Shown here piece by piece: positions 1 through 8,111 of a stretch of 43,230 nucleotides of DNA. The stretch spans positions 1-43,230 of the forward strand of contig CAMQTJ010000011.1 in the NCBI GenBank assembly GCA_947037125.1, in the 5' to 3' direction. The notes beneath the pieces were generated by a model that was not told the DNA's origin, searched no databases, and saw only the letters and a program-made list of their open reading frames with translations. This DNA comes from an uncultured Holdemania sp. Lineage in GTDB: Bacteria; Bacillota_I; Bacilli_A; Erysipelotrichales; Erysipelotrichaceae. Positions within the stretch are counted from its first letter, which is position 1. The number at the start of each line of letters is the position of its first letter. The position numbers were made by a program, and so were the translations under genes.

Positions 1-175
1 AACAAGTTCAAATATTGATGGTGAGACTACAGCATTATATTTAAATAAAATATTAAGTAACACAGATACATTAGTTACACGAATAGCCTTTGGACTTCCA
101 ATAGGTGGCTATTTAGATTATGCAGATGAGTTAACACTTATCAAAGCAATCGAAGGTAGAAAGGTAATTAAATAG
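1..175 (+). CDS. recR: Recombination protein RecR, C-terminal fragment
   Basis: The reading frame is open from the window edge (first full codon at position 2) to TAG at 173-175. The 57 residues match the end of RecR: a late Toprim segment with GETTALYL, then [17 protein letters not shown], then a short tail reading LIKAIEGRK. RecR works with RecO/RecF to load RecA at gapped or broken DNA. The zinc finger and most of the Toprim domain lie outside the window. fhs begins 8 nt downstream with its ribosome site (AGGGG) overlapping the recR stop, so the two are probably co-transcribed. Confidence 0.93.
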   Translation, partial: TSSNIDGETTALYLNKILSNTDTLVTRIAFGLPIGGYLDYADELTLIKAIEGRKVIK

Positions 176-183
176 GGGAATAT

Positions 184-1845
184 ATGAAAAGTGATTTAGA
201 AATAGCGCAAGCTAATACAATGGAAAAAATAGAGTATATAGCAAAAAAAGCAAAAATATCAAATGATTACTTAGAATACTATGGAAATTATAAAGCTAAA
301 GTTGATTTATCACTTTTAGATAAATCAAATGGAGATGGTAAGCTAATTTTAGTTACAGCTATTACACCTACTAAAGCTGGTGAAGGTAAGTCAACTACTA
401 CAGTTGGTTTAGTTGATGGTTTATCATATATTGGTAAAAATGTTATTGGTTGTTTAAGAGAACCAAGCCTTGGACCAGTTTTTGGAATTAAAGGCGGAGC
501 AACAGGTGGTGGTATGGCACAAGTTGTACCTATGGAAGATATTAACTTGCACTTTACTGGAGATATGCATGCTATTACAACTGCTAATAATCTAGTTAGT
601 GCAATACTTGATAACTCAATTTATCATGGTAATGAATTAAATATTAATCCAAATGATGTTGTATGGAAAAGATGTTTAGATTGTAATGATCGTACATTAA
701 GAAGTATAACAATAGCGCAAGATAAAATAACAAATGGTGTTGAAAGAAAAGATGGATTTGTAATAACAGTAGCAACTGAAATCATGGCTATCTTATGTTT
801 GTCAGAAAATTTAAAAGATTTTGAAAATAAAGTAAATAAATGCGTAGTAGCTTATACATATGATAGCAAACCGGTTACCATTAAAGATTTAAATATTAGT
901 GGCGCGTTAGCTGTTGTTATGAAAGAAGCAATCAAACCAAATCTAGTTCAAACTTTAGAAAAAACACCAGTACTAATTCATGGTGGTCCATTTGCTAATA
1001 TAGCACATGGTTGTAATAGTATAATTGCTACAAAAATGGCACTTAAACATGCTGACTATGTTGTTACTGAGGCAGGTTTTGGAGCTGACTTAGGTGCTGA
1101 AAAATTCTTTGATATTAAATGCCGTAAAGCAAATTTAAAGCCGAATGCTGTCGTAATTGTTGCAACTGTTAGAGCTCTTAAATTACATGGTGGTGTTGAT
1201 AAAGATGAATTACAAAATGAAAATGTAGAGGCATTATTAGAAGGTGTAAAAAATTTAGAAAAGCACATTGAATCTATCAAAAAGTTCAATGTTCCATATG
1301 TTGTTGCAGTAAACAATTTTGTGAATGATACTAAAAACGAATTAGATGCACTTAAAAAATGGTGTAATGAGAATGATCATTTAGTAGTAAGTTCTGATGC
1401 TTGGAAAAATGGTGGTAAAGGTACACAAGATTTAGCACATGAAGTAGTTAGGCTATGTAATGCTGAGTCATCATTCAATTACTTGTATGATTTAGAAGAA
1501 AGTATTGAAGATAAAATTAGAATCGTATCTAAAGAGATGTACGGTGCAAAAGATGTTGTCTTTACAGATAATGTATTAGAAAAAATCAAATATTATAATC
1601 AACAAGGTTGGAATAAACTACCTATATGTATGGCTAAAACACCAGCGTCTTTATCAGATGATCCTAAACTATTTGGTAGACCAGAAAATTTTGACATACA
1701 TGTAAAAGAATTAAACATTTCAGCAGGGGCAGGATTTATTGTGGTACTTACAGGAAACGTTATGACATTACCAGGACTTCCAAAAGTTCCGTCTGCAGTT
1801 AAGATTGGAATTGATGAATCAGGAAATACAATCGGCTTATTTTAA
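184..1845 (+). CDS. fhs: Formate-tetrahydrofolate ligase
   Basis: This 553-residue protein has the usual length for the family. It makes 10-formyl-THF from formate, THF and ATP in the cytoplasm, feeding purine synthesis and Met-tRNA formylation. The nucleotide-binding loop TPTKAGEGKSTTT lies at about residues 62-74 and is followed by GLVDGL and REPSLGPVFGIKGGATGGG, the folate ligase signature. The C terminus (TGNVMTLPGLPK) is also typical. It sits 8 nt after recR and is closed by a strong terminator, so it ends that transcript. Nothing is unusual. Confidence 0.97.
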   Translation: MKSDLEIAQANTMEKIEYIAKKAKISNDYLEYYGNYKAKVDLSLLDKSNGDGKLILVTAITPTKAGEGKSTTTVGLVDGLSYIGKNVIGCLREPSLGPVFGIKGGATGGGMAQVVPMEDINLHFTGDMHAITTANNLVSAILDNSIYHGNELNINPNDVVWKRCLDCNDRTLRSITIAQDKITNGVERKDGFVITVATEIMAILCLSENLKDFENKVNKCVVAYTYDSKPVTIKDLNISGALAVVMKEAIKPNLVQTLEKTPVLIHGGPFANIAHGCNSIIATKMALKHADYVVTEAGFGADLGAEKFFDIKCRKANLKPNAVVIVATVRALKLHGGVDKDELQNENVEALLEGVKNLEKHIESIKKFNVPYVVAVNNFVNDTKNELDALKKWCNENDHLVVSSDAWKNGGKGTQDLAHEVVRLCNAESSFNYLYDLEESIEDKIRIVSKEMYGAKDVVFTDNVLEKIKYYNQQGWNKLPICMAKTPASLSDDPKLFGRPENFDIHVKELNISAGAGFIVVLTGNVMTLPGLPKVPSAVKIGIDESGNTIGLF

Positions 1846-1851
1846 CAATAT

Positions 1852-1882
1852 AAGATGATTTAGTAAATAAATCATCTTTTTA
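1852..1882 (+). terminator. Intrinsic terminator of recR-fhs
   Basis: A perfect 11-bp stem (AAGATGATTTA / TAAATCATCTT) with a 5-nt loop is followed by a T run at 1877-1881. It starts 6 nt after the fhs stop. Confidence 0.9.
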
Positions 1883-1913
1883 TTATCATTTTCTTTAAAT
1901 AAGTAATTTAATT

Positions 1914-1922
1914 TGTTAAACT
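1914..1922 (+). promoter_or_regulatory. Extended -10 promoter before the EVE-like gene
   Basis: TGtTAAACT lies 17 nt upstream of the ATG at 1940. No good -35 is visible. It follows the fhs terminator directly. The expected transcription start would almost coincide with the ribosome binding site (AGAGGTGAT). Confidence 0.45.
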
Positions 1923-1939
1923 ATATAAGAGGTGATATT

Positions 1940-2821
1940 ATGGCATCAATAGCGTATATAAGTGATCGAACAATGTTAGAGTATCATCGACTTAATGGTC
2001 ACAATGAAATTAACTTTCACAGGCCTGCAAGTGATAAAAAGTTCTCTAATTTTACAGAGGGTGATTTATTATTTTTTCTTTCAAAAAGCAATAGCAAAGT
2101 AAGTGATAAATCCTTATTAGGATACGGTAGGCTAAAAGAAATTGATAGTTTAAGTATTAATAAAATGTGGGATAAATATCATACGCTTAATGGCTTTAAT
2201 GACAAAGAAAAAATGATAGATACAATTACACGGAAAACGAAAAATAATATCACACCAAAACAAATGGACTGCTTATTATTAGAAAATGTAATATTTTTTC
2301 AAACACCAATATATCTAAGTGAAATAGGAATTAATTTATCTAAAAATTTAGAGGGGTATATTTATATTGATCGTAAAGGTAGTATCAATACTTCTAAAAT
2401 ATTAGAAATCGCGAAAAGTGATGGAATCGATATGTGGTCTAATCTAAATGATAGTGAAATAGAAAATGAAGATATTTTTGAATACGATCAAATAAGACAA
2501 ACTCTGAGTAACTCGTTAATTGTTATTAAGGAATTTAATCTTAACAATAAAGAATATAGAGAATTCAAAAAAGTTGTAAATTATTATTTGATTAATATTA
2601 ACTATTATTTTGTAACAGGTTCAAATTTAATTTTGTACAAGATTGATAAAAGCAAAGTTAAAATATTAATACCTATCACAAATACTAATCAAAATCATAG
2701 ATTATTTCGAGAGGTAGTAGCATTTGCATATCTATATAAAAATGAAGTATCAAAAGGGTTAAATGAAAAATATGAATTAGAAGTATATATTGAAGGTATC
2801 GATTATAAACATAAAATATAA
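1940..2821 (+). CDS. Conserved hypothetical protein with EVE/PUA-like N-terminal domain
   Basis: I chose the ATG at 1940 (293 aa) because AGAGGTGAT precedes it at 1928-1936; an in-frame codon 27 nt earlier has no ribosome site and would sit on the promoter. The N-terminal 130 or so residues read like an EVE/PUA-fold domain: YISD near the start, then GDLLFFLSK, LLGYGRL, and NKMWDKYHTLNG, ending in VIFFQTPIYLSEIG. EVE domains bind modified nucleobases or RNA. The C-terminal half is rich in Asn, Ile and Lys and I do not recognise it. The gene is 30 nt upstream of mnmG, a tRNA wobble-uridine modification gene. The neighbour and the fold both suggest a nucleic-acid role, but that is inference; the domain call rests on pattern only. 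Confidence 0.6.
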   Translation: MASIAYISDRTMLEYHRLNGHNEINFHRPASDKKFSNFTEGDLLFFLSKSNSKVSDKSLLGYGRLKEIDSLSINKMWDKYHTLNGFNDKEKMIDTITRKTKNNITPKQMDCLLLENVIFFQTPIYLSEIGINLSKNLEGYIYIDRKGSINTSKILEIAKSDGIDMWSNLNDSEIENEDIFEYDQIRQTLSNSLIVIKEFNLNNKEYREFKKVVNYYLININYYFVTGSNLILYKIDKSKVKILIPITNTNQNHRLFREVVAFAYLYKNEVSKGLNEKYELEVYIEGIDYKHKI

Positions 2822-2851
2822 TGATAATCAATATTACAATGGAGAAAAAAT

Positions 2852-4717
2852 ATGTATGATATATTAGTAATAGGTGCAGGACATGCAGGAATAGAAGCTG
2901 CTTTAGCTAGTAGTAGAATGAATATGAATACTTGTATGGTTACTCAAAGTATTGAAAACATTGGTAAAATGCCTTGTAATCCATCAGTTGGTGGACCGGC
3001 AAAAGGTAACGTAGTCCGTGAAATTGATGCACTAGGTGGACAAATGGGTATTACTGCCGATGCTACAGCAATGCAATTCAAAATGTTGAACACGACTAAA
3101 GGACCAGGTGTACAATCTTTAAGAATACAATCTGATAAAGTTTTATATAGTGAAATGATGCAAGAAGTATGTTTGAATCAACCTAATCTGAAAATAATCG
3201 AATCAATGGTTAGTGAAATTATTGTAGAGGATAATGTTGCAAAAGGTGTGATTTTAAATGATTTTACTAAGGTATATGCAAAATGTGTAATCCTAACTAC
3301 AGGTACTTATATGGCATCATTAATTATGGTATCAGATCAAATAAGTAAGTATGGACCAGATGGTGAAAAAACAACAAGTGATTTATCAAAATCTTTAGTT
3401 GCGAATAATATCGAACTATTTAGATTAAAGACAGGAACACCTGCAAGAGTGAAGGCGGCAAGTATTGATTTTTCTAAAACAGAAGTTCAACCAGGAACAA
3501 ATGAAAAAATTTATTTCAGTGAAATGACTGATGAAGTACTCGCATTTGATAAACAAGCACTATGCTATCTTACGTATACAACGGCAAATACTCATAAGAT
3601 TATTTTAGATAACTTAAAAAAATCAAGTATGTATTCAGGTGCTGTCAAAGGCGTTGGTCCAAGATATTGTCCAAGTATTGAAGATAAACTTGTGAGATTT
3701 AAAGATAAAGAGCGTCATCAAATATTTTTAGAACCAGAGTCTAATACACTTGATACAATTTATGTACAAGGATTTAGCACATCAATGCCTTTTGATATAC
3801 AAGAACAAATGATTCAAAGTTTACCAGGGCTTGAAAATGCAGTTATTGATCGCTACGCCTATGCAATTGAATATGATGCTATTAATCCTGTGCAATTAAA
3901 ATCAACATTAGAACTTAAAAATATACATAACTTATTTTCAGCTGGTCAGATTAATGGTACATCAGGTTACGAAGAAGCAGCAGGTCAAGGCTTAATGGCA
4001 GGGATTAATGCAGCACTAAAGATACAAAATAAAGAACCATTAATATTAAAAAGAAATGAAGCTTACATCGGAGTTATGATTGATGACCTTGTAACTAAAG
4101 GAACACTTGAGCCATATCGTCTTTTAACTAGTCGTGCTGAATTTAGATTGCTTTTAAGGCATGATAATGCTGATCAAAGACTTACACAATTCGGATATGA
4201 TATAGGTCTTGTGAGTGAACAAAGATTTGAACGTTATAATAATAAACTAAATGAACTTAGTAAATTAAAGAATTATTTAATTGAAACAAGATTTACTAGT
4301 AAGTCTGATATTAATGAAACACTTGATTCAAAAGGCTTTGCGAAAATAACTGATGGACAAAGTGCATATGAGTTAATTAAAAGACCGCATATCACATGTT
4401 TTGATTTAATTGCACACTTAGATTATGATATTGATTATGCAATTGCAAAGCAAGTAGAAATCGAATGTAAGTATGTAGGGTATATTGATAAAGCCAATAA
4501 AGAAGCTTCAAGAATTAATAAAATGGATAATCTAAAAATTAGTAGTGAGATTGATTATACACAAGTTGAACATCTTTCATTAGAAGGGCGTCAAAAGTTA
4601 ATCAAAATTAATCCAGCAACAATTGGACAAGCTGGGAGAATTTCAGGTGTTAGTCCATCAGATATAACAATGCTGTTAATGCATATAGAAAATAAAAAAA
4701 GACAAAAAGGAGAATAA
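2852..4717 (+). CDS. mnmG: tRNA uridine-5-carboxymethylaminomethyl modification enzyme MnmG (GidA)
   Basis: With 621 residues this is full length. MnmG with MnmE (encoded at 9866) installs the cmnm5 group on wobble U34 of certain tRNAs, using FAD, methylene-THF, glycine and GTP. The dinucleotide-binding loop GAGHAGIEAA is at residues 8-17, followed by GKMPCNPSVGGPAKG with the conserved Cys. Other family marks are GVGPRYCPSIEDK and AGQINGTSGYEEAAGQG. The C-terminal helical domain that contacts MnmE is present (RISGVSPSD near the end). The start follows GGAG at 2841-2844. The next gene starts 1 nt after the stop, so the two are translationally linked. Confidence 0.97.
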   Translation: MYDILVIGAGHAGIEAALASSRMNMNTCMVTQSIENIGKMPCNPSVGGPAKGNVVREIDALGGQMGITADATAMQFKMLNTTKGPGVQSLRIQSDKVLYSEMMQEVCLNQPNLKIIESMVSEIIVEDNVAKGVILNDFTKVYAKCVILTTGTYMASLIMVSDQISKYGPDGEKTTSDLSKSLVANNIELFRLKTGTPARVKAASIDFSKTEVQPGTNEKIYFSEMTDEVLAFDKQALCYLTYTTANTHKIILDNLKKSSMYSGAVKGVGPRYCPSIEDKLVRFKDKERHQIFLEPESNTLDTIYVQGFSTSMPFDIQEQMIQSLPGLENAVIDRYAYAIEYDAINPVQLKSTLELKNIHNLFSAGQINGTSGYEEAAGQGLMAGINAALKIQNKEPLILKRNEAYIGVMIDDLVTKGTLEPYRLLTSRAEFRLLLRHDNADQRLTQFGYDIGLVSEQRFERYNNKLNELSKLKNYLIETRFTSKSDINETLDSKGFAKITDGQSAYELIKRPHITCFDLIAHLDYDIDYAIAKQVEIECKYVGYIDKANKEASRINKMDNLKISSEIDYTQVEHLSLEGRQKLIKINPATIGQAGRISGVSPSDITMLLMHIENKKRQKGE

Positions 4718-4718
4718 C

Positions 4719-5336
4719 ATGGAAATTAAAGATATAATAAGTAAGGTAGATATATTCGGATTTGATGGTGCAATAATTGGTTCTAAGTATCCAATGGCTA
4801 CGGATTTAAGTGTGGTTACAAGTGAAGTTACAAAGACTGTTAAAAAACTTGGAACTTGTCCAACAGGTGAAGGACATGATAATTTCTTAAATGGTATAGT
4901 AATGCAATTTGATTTAACATTCACTAACAAAGCATGGGTAGAAGCAGAAAGATATCACTTTTTAGACTTTGTAAGTAGTCAATCAACAATGCACAGAATT
5001 ACGCGTTTTGACTTAGATAATTCTTACATTAGTCATGTTGATCAAAGAATGATTGATATTATGAAAGAAAAAGTTGATGAGTACAATGAATTAAACAAAC
5101 AGTATAAATTAAATCCGGATGAAGAAACAAATGAAATTTTAAAAGAAAAATACTTACAAATACTTTATAGTAATCCTGCAGGATTTAAACTTACAGCAAG
5201 AATGGTTACAAATTATCGACAACTTAAAACTATATATAAACAAAGAAAGACTCATAGATTAGAAGAGTGGCGCGTTTTTTGTGATTGGTGTGAAACACTT
5301 CCATATAGTGAATTTATTACAGGAAAAGAGGCATAA
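4719..5336 (+). CDS. Conserved hypothetical protein of a phage-associated family
   Basis: This 205-residue protein has no assigned function. It contains GEGHDNFLNG, QFDLTF, WVEAERYHF, SSQSTMHRITRFD and, at the end, NYRQLKTIYKQRKTHRLEEW followed by FCDWCETLPYSEFI. From memory, this motif order is shared by uncharacterised proteins of Firmicutes and their phages. It loosely recalls the helices of flavin-dependent thymidylate synthase, but the ThyX signature RHRxxS is not present, so I do not call it ThyX. The start lies 1 nt after the mnmG stop with its ribosome site (AAAGGAG) inside mnmG. The stop codon is buried in the terminator hairpin, so it closes the mnmG operon. Confidence 0.75.
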   Translation: MEIKDIISKVDIFGFDGAIIGSKYPMATDLSVVTSEVTKTVKKLGTCPTGEGHDNFLNGIVMQFDLTFTNKAWVEAERYHFLDFVSSQSTMHRITRFDLDNSYISHVDQRMIDIMKEKVDEYNELNKQYKLNPDEETNEILKEKYLQILYSNPAGFKLTARMVTNYRQLKTIYKQRKTHRLEEWRVFCDWCETLPYSEFITGKEA

Positions 5337-5350
5337 TTATGCTTCTTTTT
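5326..5350 (+). terminator. Terminator overlapping the stop codon of the mnmG operon
   Basis: The palindrome AAGAGGCATAA/TTATGCTTCTT (one G-T pair) runs into five T residues. The TAA stop at 5334-5336 forms part of the left arm. Confidence 0.8.
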
Positions 5351-5352
5351 GA

Positions 5353-5358
5353 TATACT
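5353..5358 (+). promoter_or_regulatory. Possible -10 box of the GHL10-like lipoprotein gene
   Basis: TATACT lies 18 nt before the ATG at 5377, just after the terminator. No convincing -35 is visible. Confidence 0.3.
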
Positions 5359-5376
5359 TTAATAGCGAGGTAATTT

Positions 5377-6531
5377 ATGAAAAAAATAACTGGTTTACTA
5401 GCATTAATGATTATGCTTACAAGTTGTACAAGCAATAAGACTGATTTTGATGAAATTAAAGCAATATGGATTAGTTACATAGATTACACTCAAATGTTAT
5501 GGGGACATAGCCAAAGTGAATTTGAAACAAATGTTGATGTCATGTATCAAGACATTGTAGATCTTGGACTAAATACTGTATATGTTCATGCCTCAGCATT
5601 TACAGATGCTTACTATGAATCAGATATTTATCCAACTCAATATGTATCAAATGATATAGGCGATAATTTAGACTTTGACCCTTTAGAAATAATGTGTGAA
5701 AAAGCTGATGAATATGAATTAAGAATAGAGGCATGGATTAATCCATTAAGATCTTTTGATAAAGATAAAATGAGTGAAGTTCCTGATGATTTTATTGTAA
5801 AGAAATGGGTTAATGATGATAGTCGTAATGTAGTTTGGTACGAAAATAGGTACTACTTAAATCCTTATTATGATGAAGTTAAAGATTTGGTAAGTGCTGT
5901 TGTTAGCGAAATACTTGAAAATTATGATGTTGATGGTATTCATATGGATGATTATTTTTATCCTGATATGGTGGATGAGTCATTTGATAGTATTGAGTTT
6001 TCAAATAGTGAATTAACATTGCATGATTTTAGGACAAACAATGTTAATGAACTAATCAAACAAGTTAATCAAACTATTAAAAAGCATGATAAACATTTAG
6101 AGTTTAGTGTAAGTCCGGCAGGTAATTTAGAATATTCAAAATATACAATTTTTGGGGATGTTGAAAATTGGGTTAATAATAATTATGTAGACTACATTGT
6201 TCCACAAATTTATTTTGGTTACACTAATGAAGCAAGGCCATTTTTAAAAACACTTAATCAGTGGCAAGAGGTAGTTGATGGTACCGATGTCGGTTTAGTA
6301 GTTGGACTTGCTAGTTATAAAATTAATCAACCTAGTAGTGCAACAGATAGTGATGAGTGGAATAATGAAAATGATATAATAGCTCGACAAATCACTGATT
6401 CAAAAGCAATGAATAATTATATGGGTTATTCATTATTTAGTTATTATTCAATGTATCATCCTGAAAGTGATGATATAAATGCAATTAATCAACAAATTGA
6501 AAATATTAAAGAACTTAATATAAGTAAATAG
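5377..6531 (+). CDS. Lipoprotein with glycosyl-hydrolase-like (GHL10/YngK-type) domain
   Basis: This 384-residue protein starts with a lipoprotein signal: Lys-Lys, a hydrophobic core, and lipobox LTSC with Cys17. The mature part follows the GHL10 (formerly DUF187) TIM-barrel pattern. AIWISYIDY is strand 1, LGLNTVYVHASAFTDAYY is next, then LRIEAWINPLR, LNPYYDEVKD, YDVDGIHMDDYFYP, and DYIVPQIYFGY late in the barrel. The acidic pair in HMDDYFYP is the usual candidate active site. Members are surface or secreted proteins, probably acting on a cell-wall or environmental glycan, but the substrate here cannot be read from sequence. The ribosome site is GCGAGG and the unit appears monocistronic. Confidence 0.85.
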   Translation: MKKITGLLALMIMLTSCTSNKTDFDEIKAIWISYIDYTQMLWGHSQSEFETNVDVMYQDIVDLGLNTVYVHASAFTDAYYESDIYPTQYVSNDIGDNLDFDPLEIMCEKADEYELRIEAWINPLRSFDKDKMSEVPDDFIVKKWVNDDSRNVVWYENRYYLNPYYDEVKDLVSAVVSEILENYDVDGIHMDDYFYPDMVDESFDSIEFSNSELTLHDFRTNNVNELIKQVNQTIKKHDKHLEFSVSPAGNLEYSKYTIFGDVENWVNNNYVDYIVPQIYFGYTNEARPFLKTLNQWQEVVDGTDVGLVVGLASYKINQPSSATDSDEWNNENDIIARQITDSKAMNNYMGYSLFSYYSMYHPESDDINAINQQIENIKELNISK

Positions 6532-6603
6532 TAGTAAATTATTGGATATATATAATAATATAAGTAAATAAAACTAATACTTATAGAGTAGTTAACATTT
6601 TTT

Positions 6604-6612
6604 TGGTATAAT
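6604..6612 (+). promoter_or_regulatory. Extended -10 promoter of the rsmG-noc-soj-spo0J operon
   Basis: TGgTATAAT is a perfect extended -10. It lies 19 nt upstream of the rsmG ATG and is followed almost immediately by GGACGGAGG. The -35 position has no consensus. Confidence 0.75.
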
Positions 6613-6631
6613 AGAAGGACGGAGGATTAGT

Positions 6632-7330
6632 ATGAATATAGATGAATTTAAAAGTGAATGTGAAAAAAACAATCTATTGCTAACTGAAACTCAAATACAA
6701 CAGTTTGTTAGTTATGCAAGATTATTAAAAGAGTGGAATGAAAAAATGAATTTGACAGGTATAACGGAATTTGAAGAAGTGTTAGATAAACATTTCTATG
6801 ATTCTTTATTAATATCATTTAATATAAGTTTACAAGGTAGCTTATGTGACGTAGGGGCAGGAGCAGGTTTTCCTTCAATCCCATTAAAGATTGCATATCC
6901 AGATCTTAATGTCACAATTTTAGAACCACTTAAGAAAAGAGTAGTATTTCTTAATGCTGTTATAGCGGAATTAAAACTAGAAAAAATTACATGTTATAGT
7001 GAACGAGCAGAAGACTTTGTTATTAATCATCGTCAATCATTTGATTTTGTAACAGCAAGAGCGGTAGCGAATTTAAATATCTTATCTGAGTTATGTATTC
7101 CTTTTGTGAAAATGGATGGTTATTTTATAGCTATGAAAGGTTCACAAGGGGTTAGTGAAGATGAAAATGCTACAAAGGCAATTAATACATTAGGGTGCAA
7201 ACTTTATAATAATGATAATAGACTATTAAGTGATGGTTCTATGCGTGTTAATTTATTTTATAAAAAAATTAAGAATACTCCAATAATTTATCCTAGAAAT
7301 TTTGGGAAAATTAAAAAGAGTCCACTTTAG
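6632..7330 (+). CDS. rsmG: 16S rRNA (guanine-N7)-methyltransferase RsmG (GidB)
   Basis: This 232-residue class I SAM methyltransferase methylates N7 of G527 of 16S rRNA. The SAM loop DVGAGAGFPSIPLKI is at about residues 73-87. The LEPLKKR that follows and the VTARAVANL segment are typical of RsmG. The start has a strong Shine-Dalgarno site (GGAGG at 6621-6625). It is followed after 11 nt by noc, the order found in Bacillus near the replication origin, although here mnmG is separated from rsmG by two other genes. Confidence 0.96.
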   Translation: MNIDEFKSECEKNNLLLTETQIQQFVSYARLLKEWNEKMNLTGITEFEEVLDKHFYDSLLISFNISLQGSLCDVGAGAGFPSIPLKIAYPDLNVTILEPLKKRVVFLNAVIAELKLEKITCYSERAEDFVINHRQSFDFVTARAVANLNILSELCIPFVKMDGYFIAMKGSQGVSEDENATKAINTLGCKLYNNDNRLLSDGSMRVNLFYKKIKNTPIIYPRNFGKIKKSPL

Positions 7331-7341
7331 GGGGAGCAAAT

Positions 7342-8103
7342 ATGCAACAAGTAATATTAATACCTATACATAAAATACGACCTAATGTTAATCAACCAAG
7401 AATTGAATTTAGTAATGAACGTATTGAAGAATTAGCATTATCAATTCAAGAAAATGGTTTGATTCAACCAATTGTTGTTAGGGATAAACTTGATTACTAT
7501 GAAATCATTGCTGGTGAAAGACGATTTAGAGCATGTACATTAAATAAGATGCAAACTATTCCATGTATTTGTGTGACTAAAAATGAACTTGAATCAGCAC
7601 AAATGGCTCTTGTTGAAAATGTGCAAAGAGAAAATTTAAATGCGATTGAAGAGGCCAAAGCATATGTAAATATCATTCGGTTAACTAATTGTACGCAAGA
7701 TAAAATTGCTGAAAAAGTTGGCAAATCACAATCGTCTGTTGCAAATAAAATAAGATTATTAGCATTACCTGAAAATGTGCAAGATGCAATTTCTACAAGA
7801 GTTATTACTGAAAGACATGGTAGAGCGTTATTAAGTGTACAAGAAGAAAATGTTGAAGAAGTATTTAATCATATTGTTACAAGTAAATTGAACGTTTCTC
7901 AAAGTGAAGTTTACATAAAAGATAAATTAGGTAAGAGTAAACCAGTACCAAAAACAAAGGCTGTTGCACGAAATGTTAGGATAGCACTAAATACAATATA
8001 TCAAGCAATGAAAATGATAAAAGATGCCGGTATCAGTATAAATCATACAGAAATAGATAACGATAATGAATATCAAATCATTATTAAAATACCGAAGAAA
8101 TAG
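7342..8103 (+). CDS. noc: Nucleoid occlusion protein Noc (ParB family), short N terminus
   Basis: The protein has 253 residues and the ParB/Noc architecture. The CTP-binding motif GERRFRA is at 58-64, NVQRENLNAIEEA at about 93-105, and the helix-turn-helix at about 117-140. At the four positions that discriminate Noc from ParB it has Q130, K136, A141 and R158, against Q-K-K-R in known Noc and R-T-A-G in known ParB; three of four are Noc-like. Its place between rsmG and soj also matches noc. It begins directly at the ParB core (IPIHKIRPN), so it lacks the N-terminal leader with the membrane-binding amphipathic helix of Bacillus Noc. The ATG follows GGGGGAG, and no in-frame upstream start is plausible. 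Confidence 0.85.
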   Translation: MQQVILIPIHKIRPNVNQPRIEFSNERIEELALSIQENGLIQPIVVRDKLDYYEIIAGERRFRACTLNKMQTIPCICVTKNELESAQMALVENVQRENLNAIEEAKAYVNIIRLTNCTQDKIAEKVGKSQSSVANKIRLLALPENVQDAISTRVITERHGRALLSVQEENVEEVFNHIVTSKLNVSQSEVYIKDKLGKSKPVPKTKAVARNVRIALNTIYQAMKMIKDAGISINHTEIDNDNEYQIIIKIPKK

Positions 8104-8111
8104 GTGAAATT

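Noticed and set aside
1056-1316. Antisense reading frame within fhs, and similar frames inside other genes
   Set aside because: These frames oppose strongly conserved genes, have no ribosome sites, and show residue composition expected from the complementary strand.
4719-5336. Flavin-dependent thymidylate synthase (ThyX)
   Set aside because: The ThyX signature RHRxxSxNExSxR is missing; only a loose helical resemblance remains.
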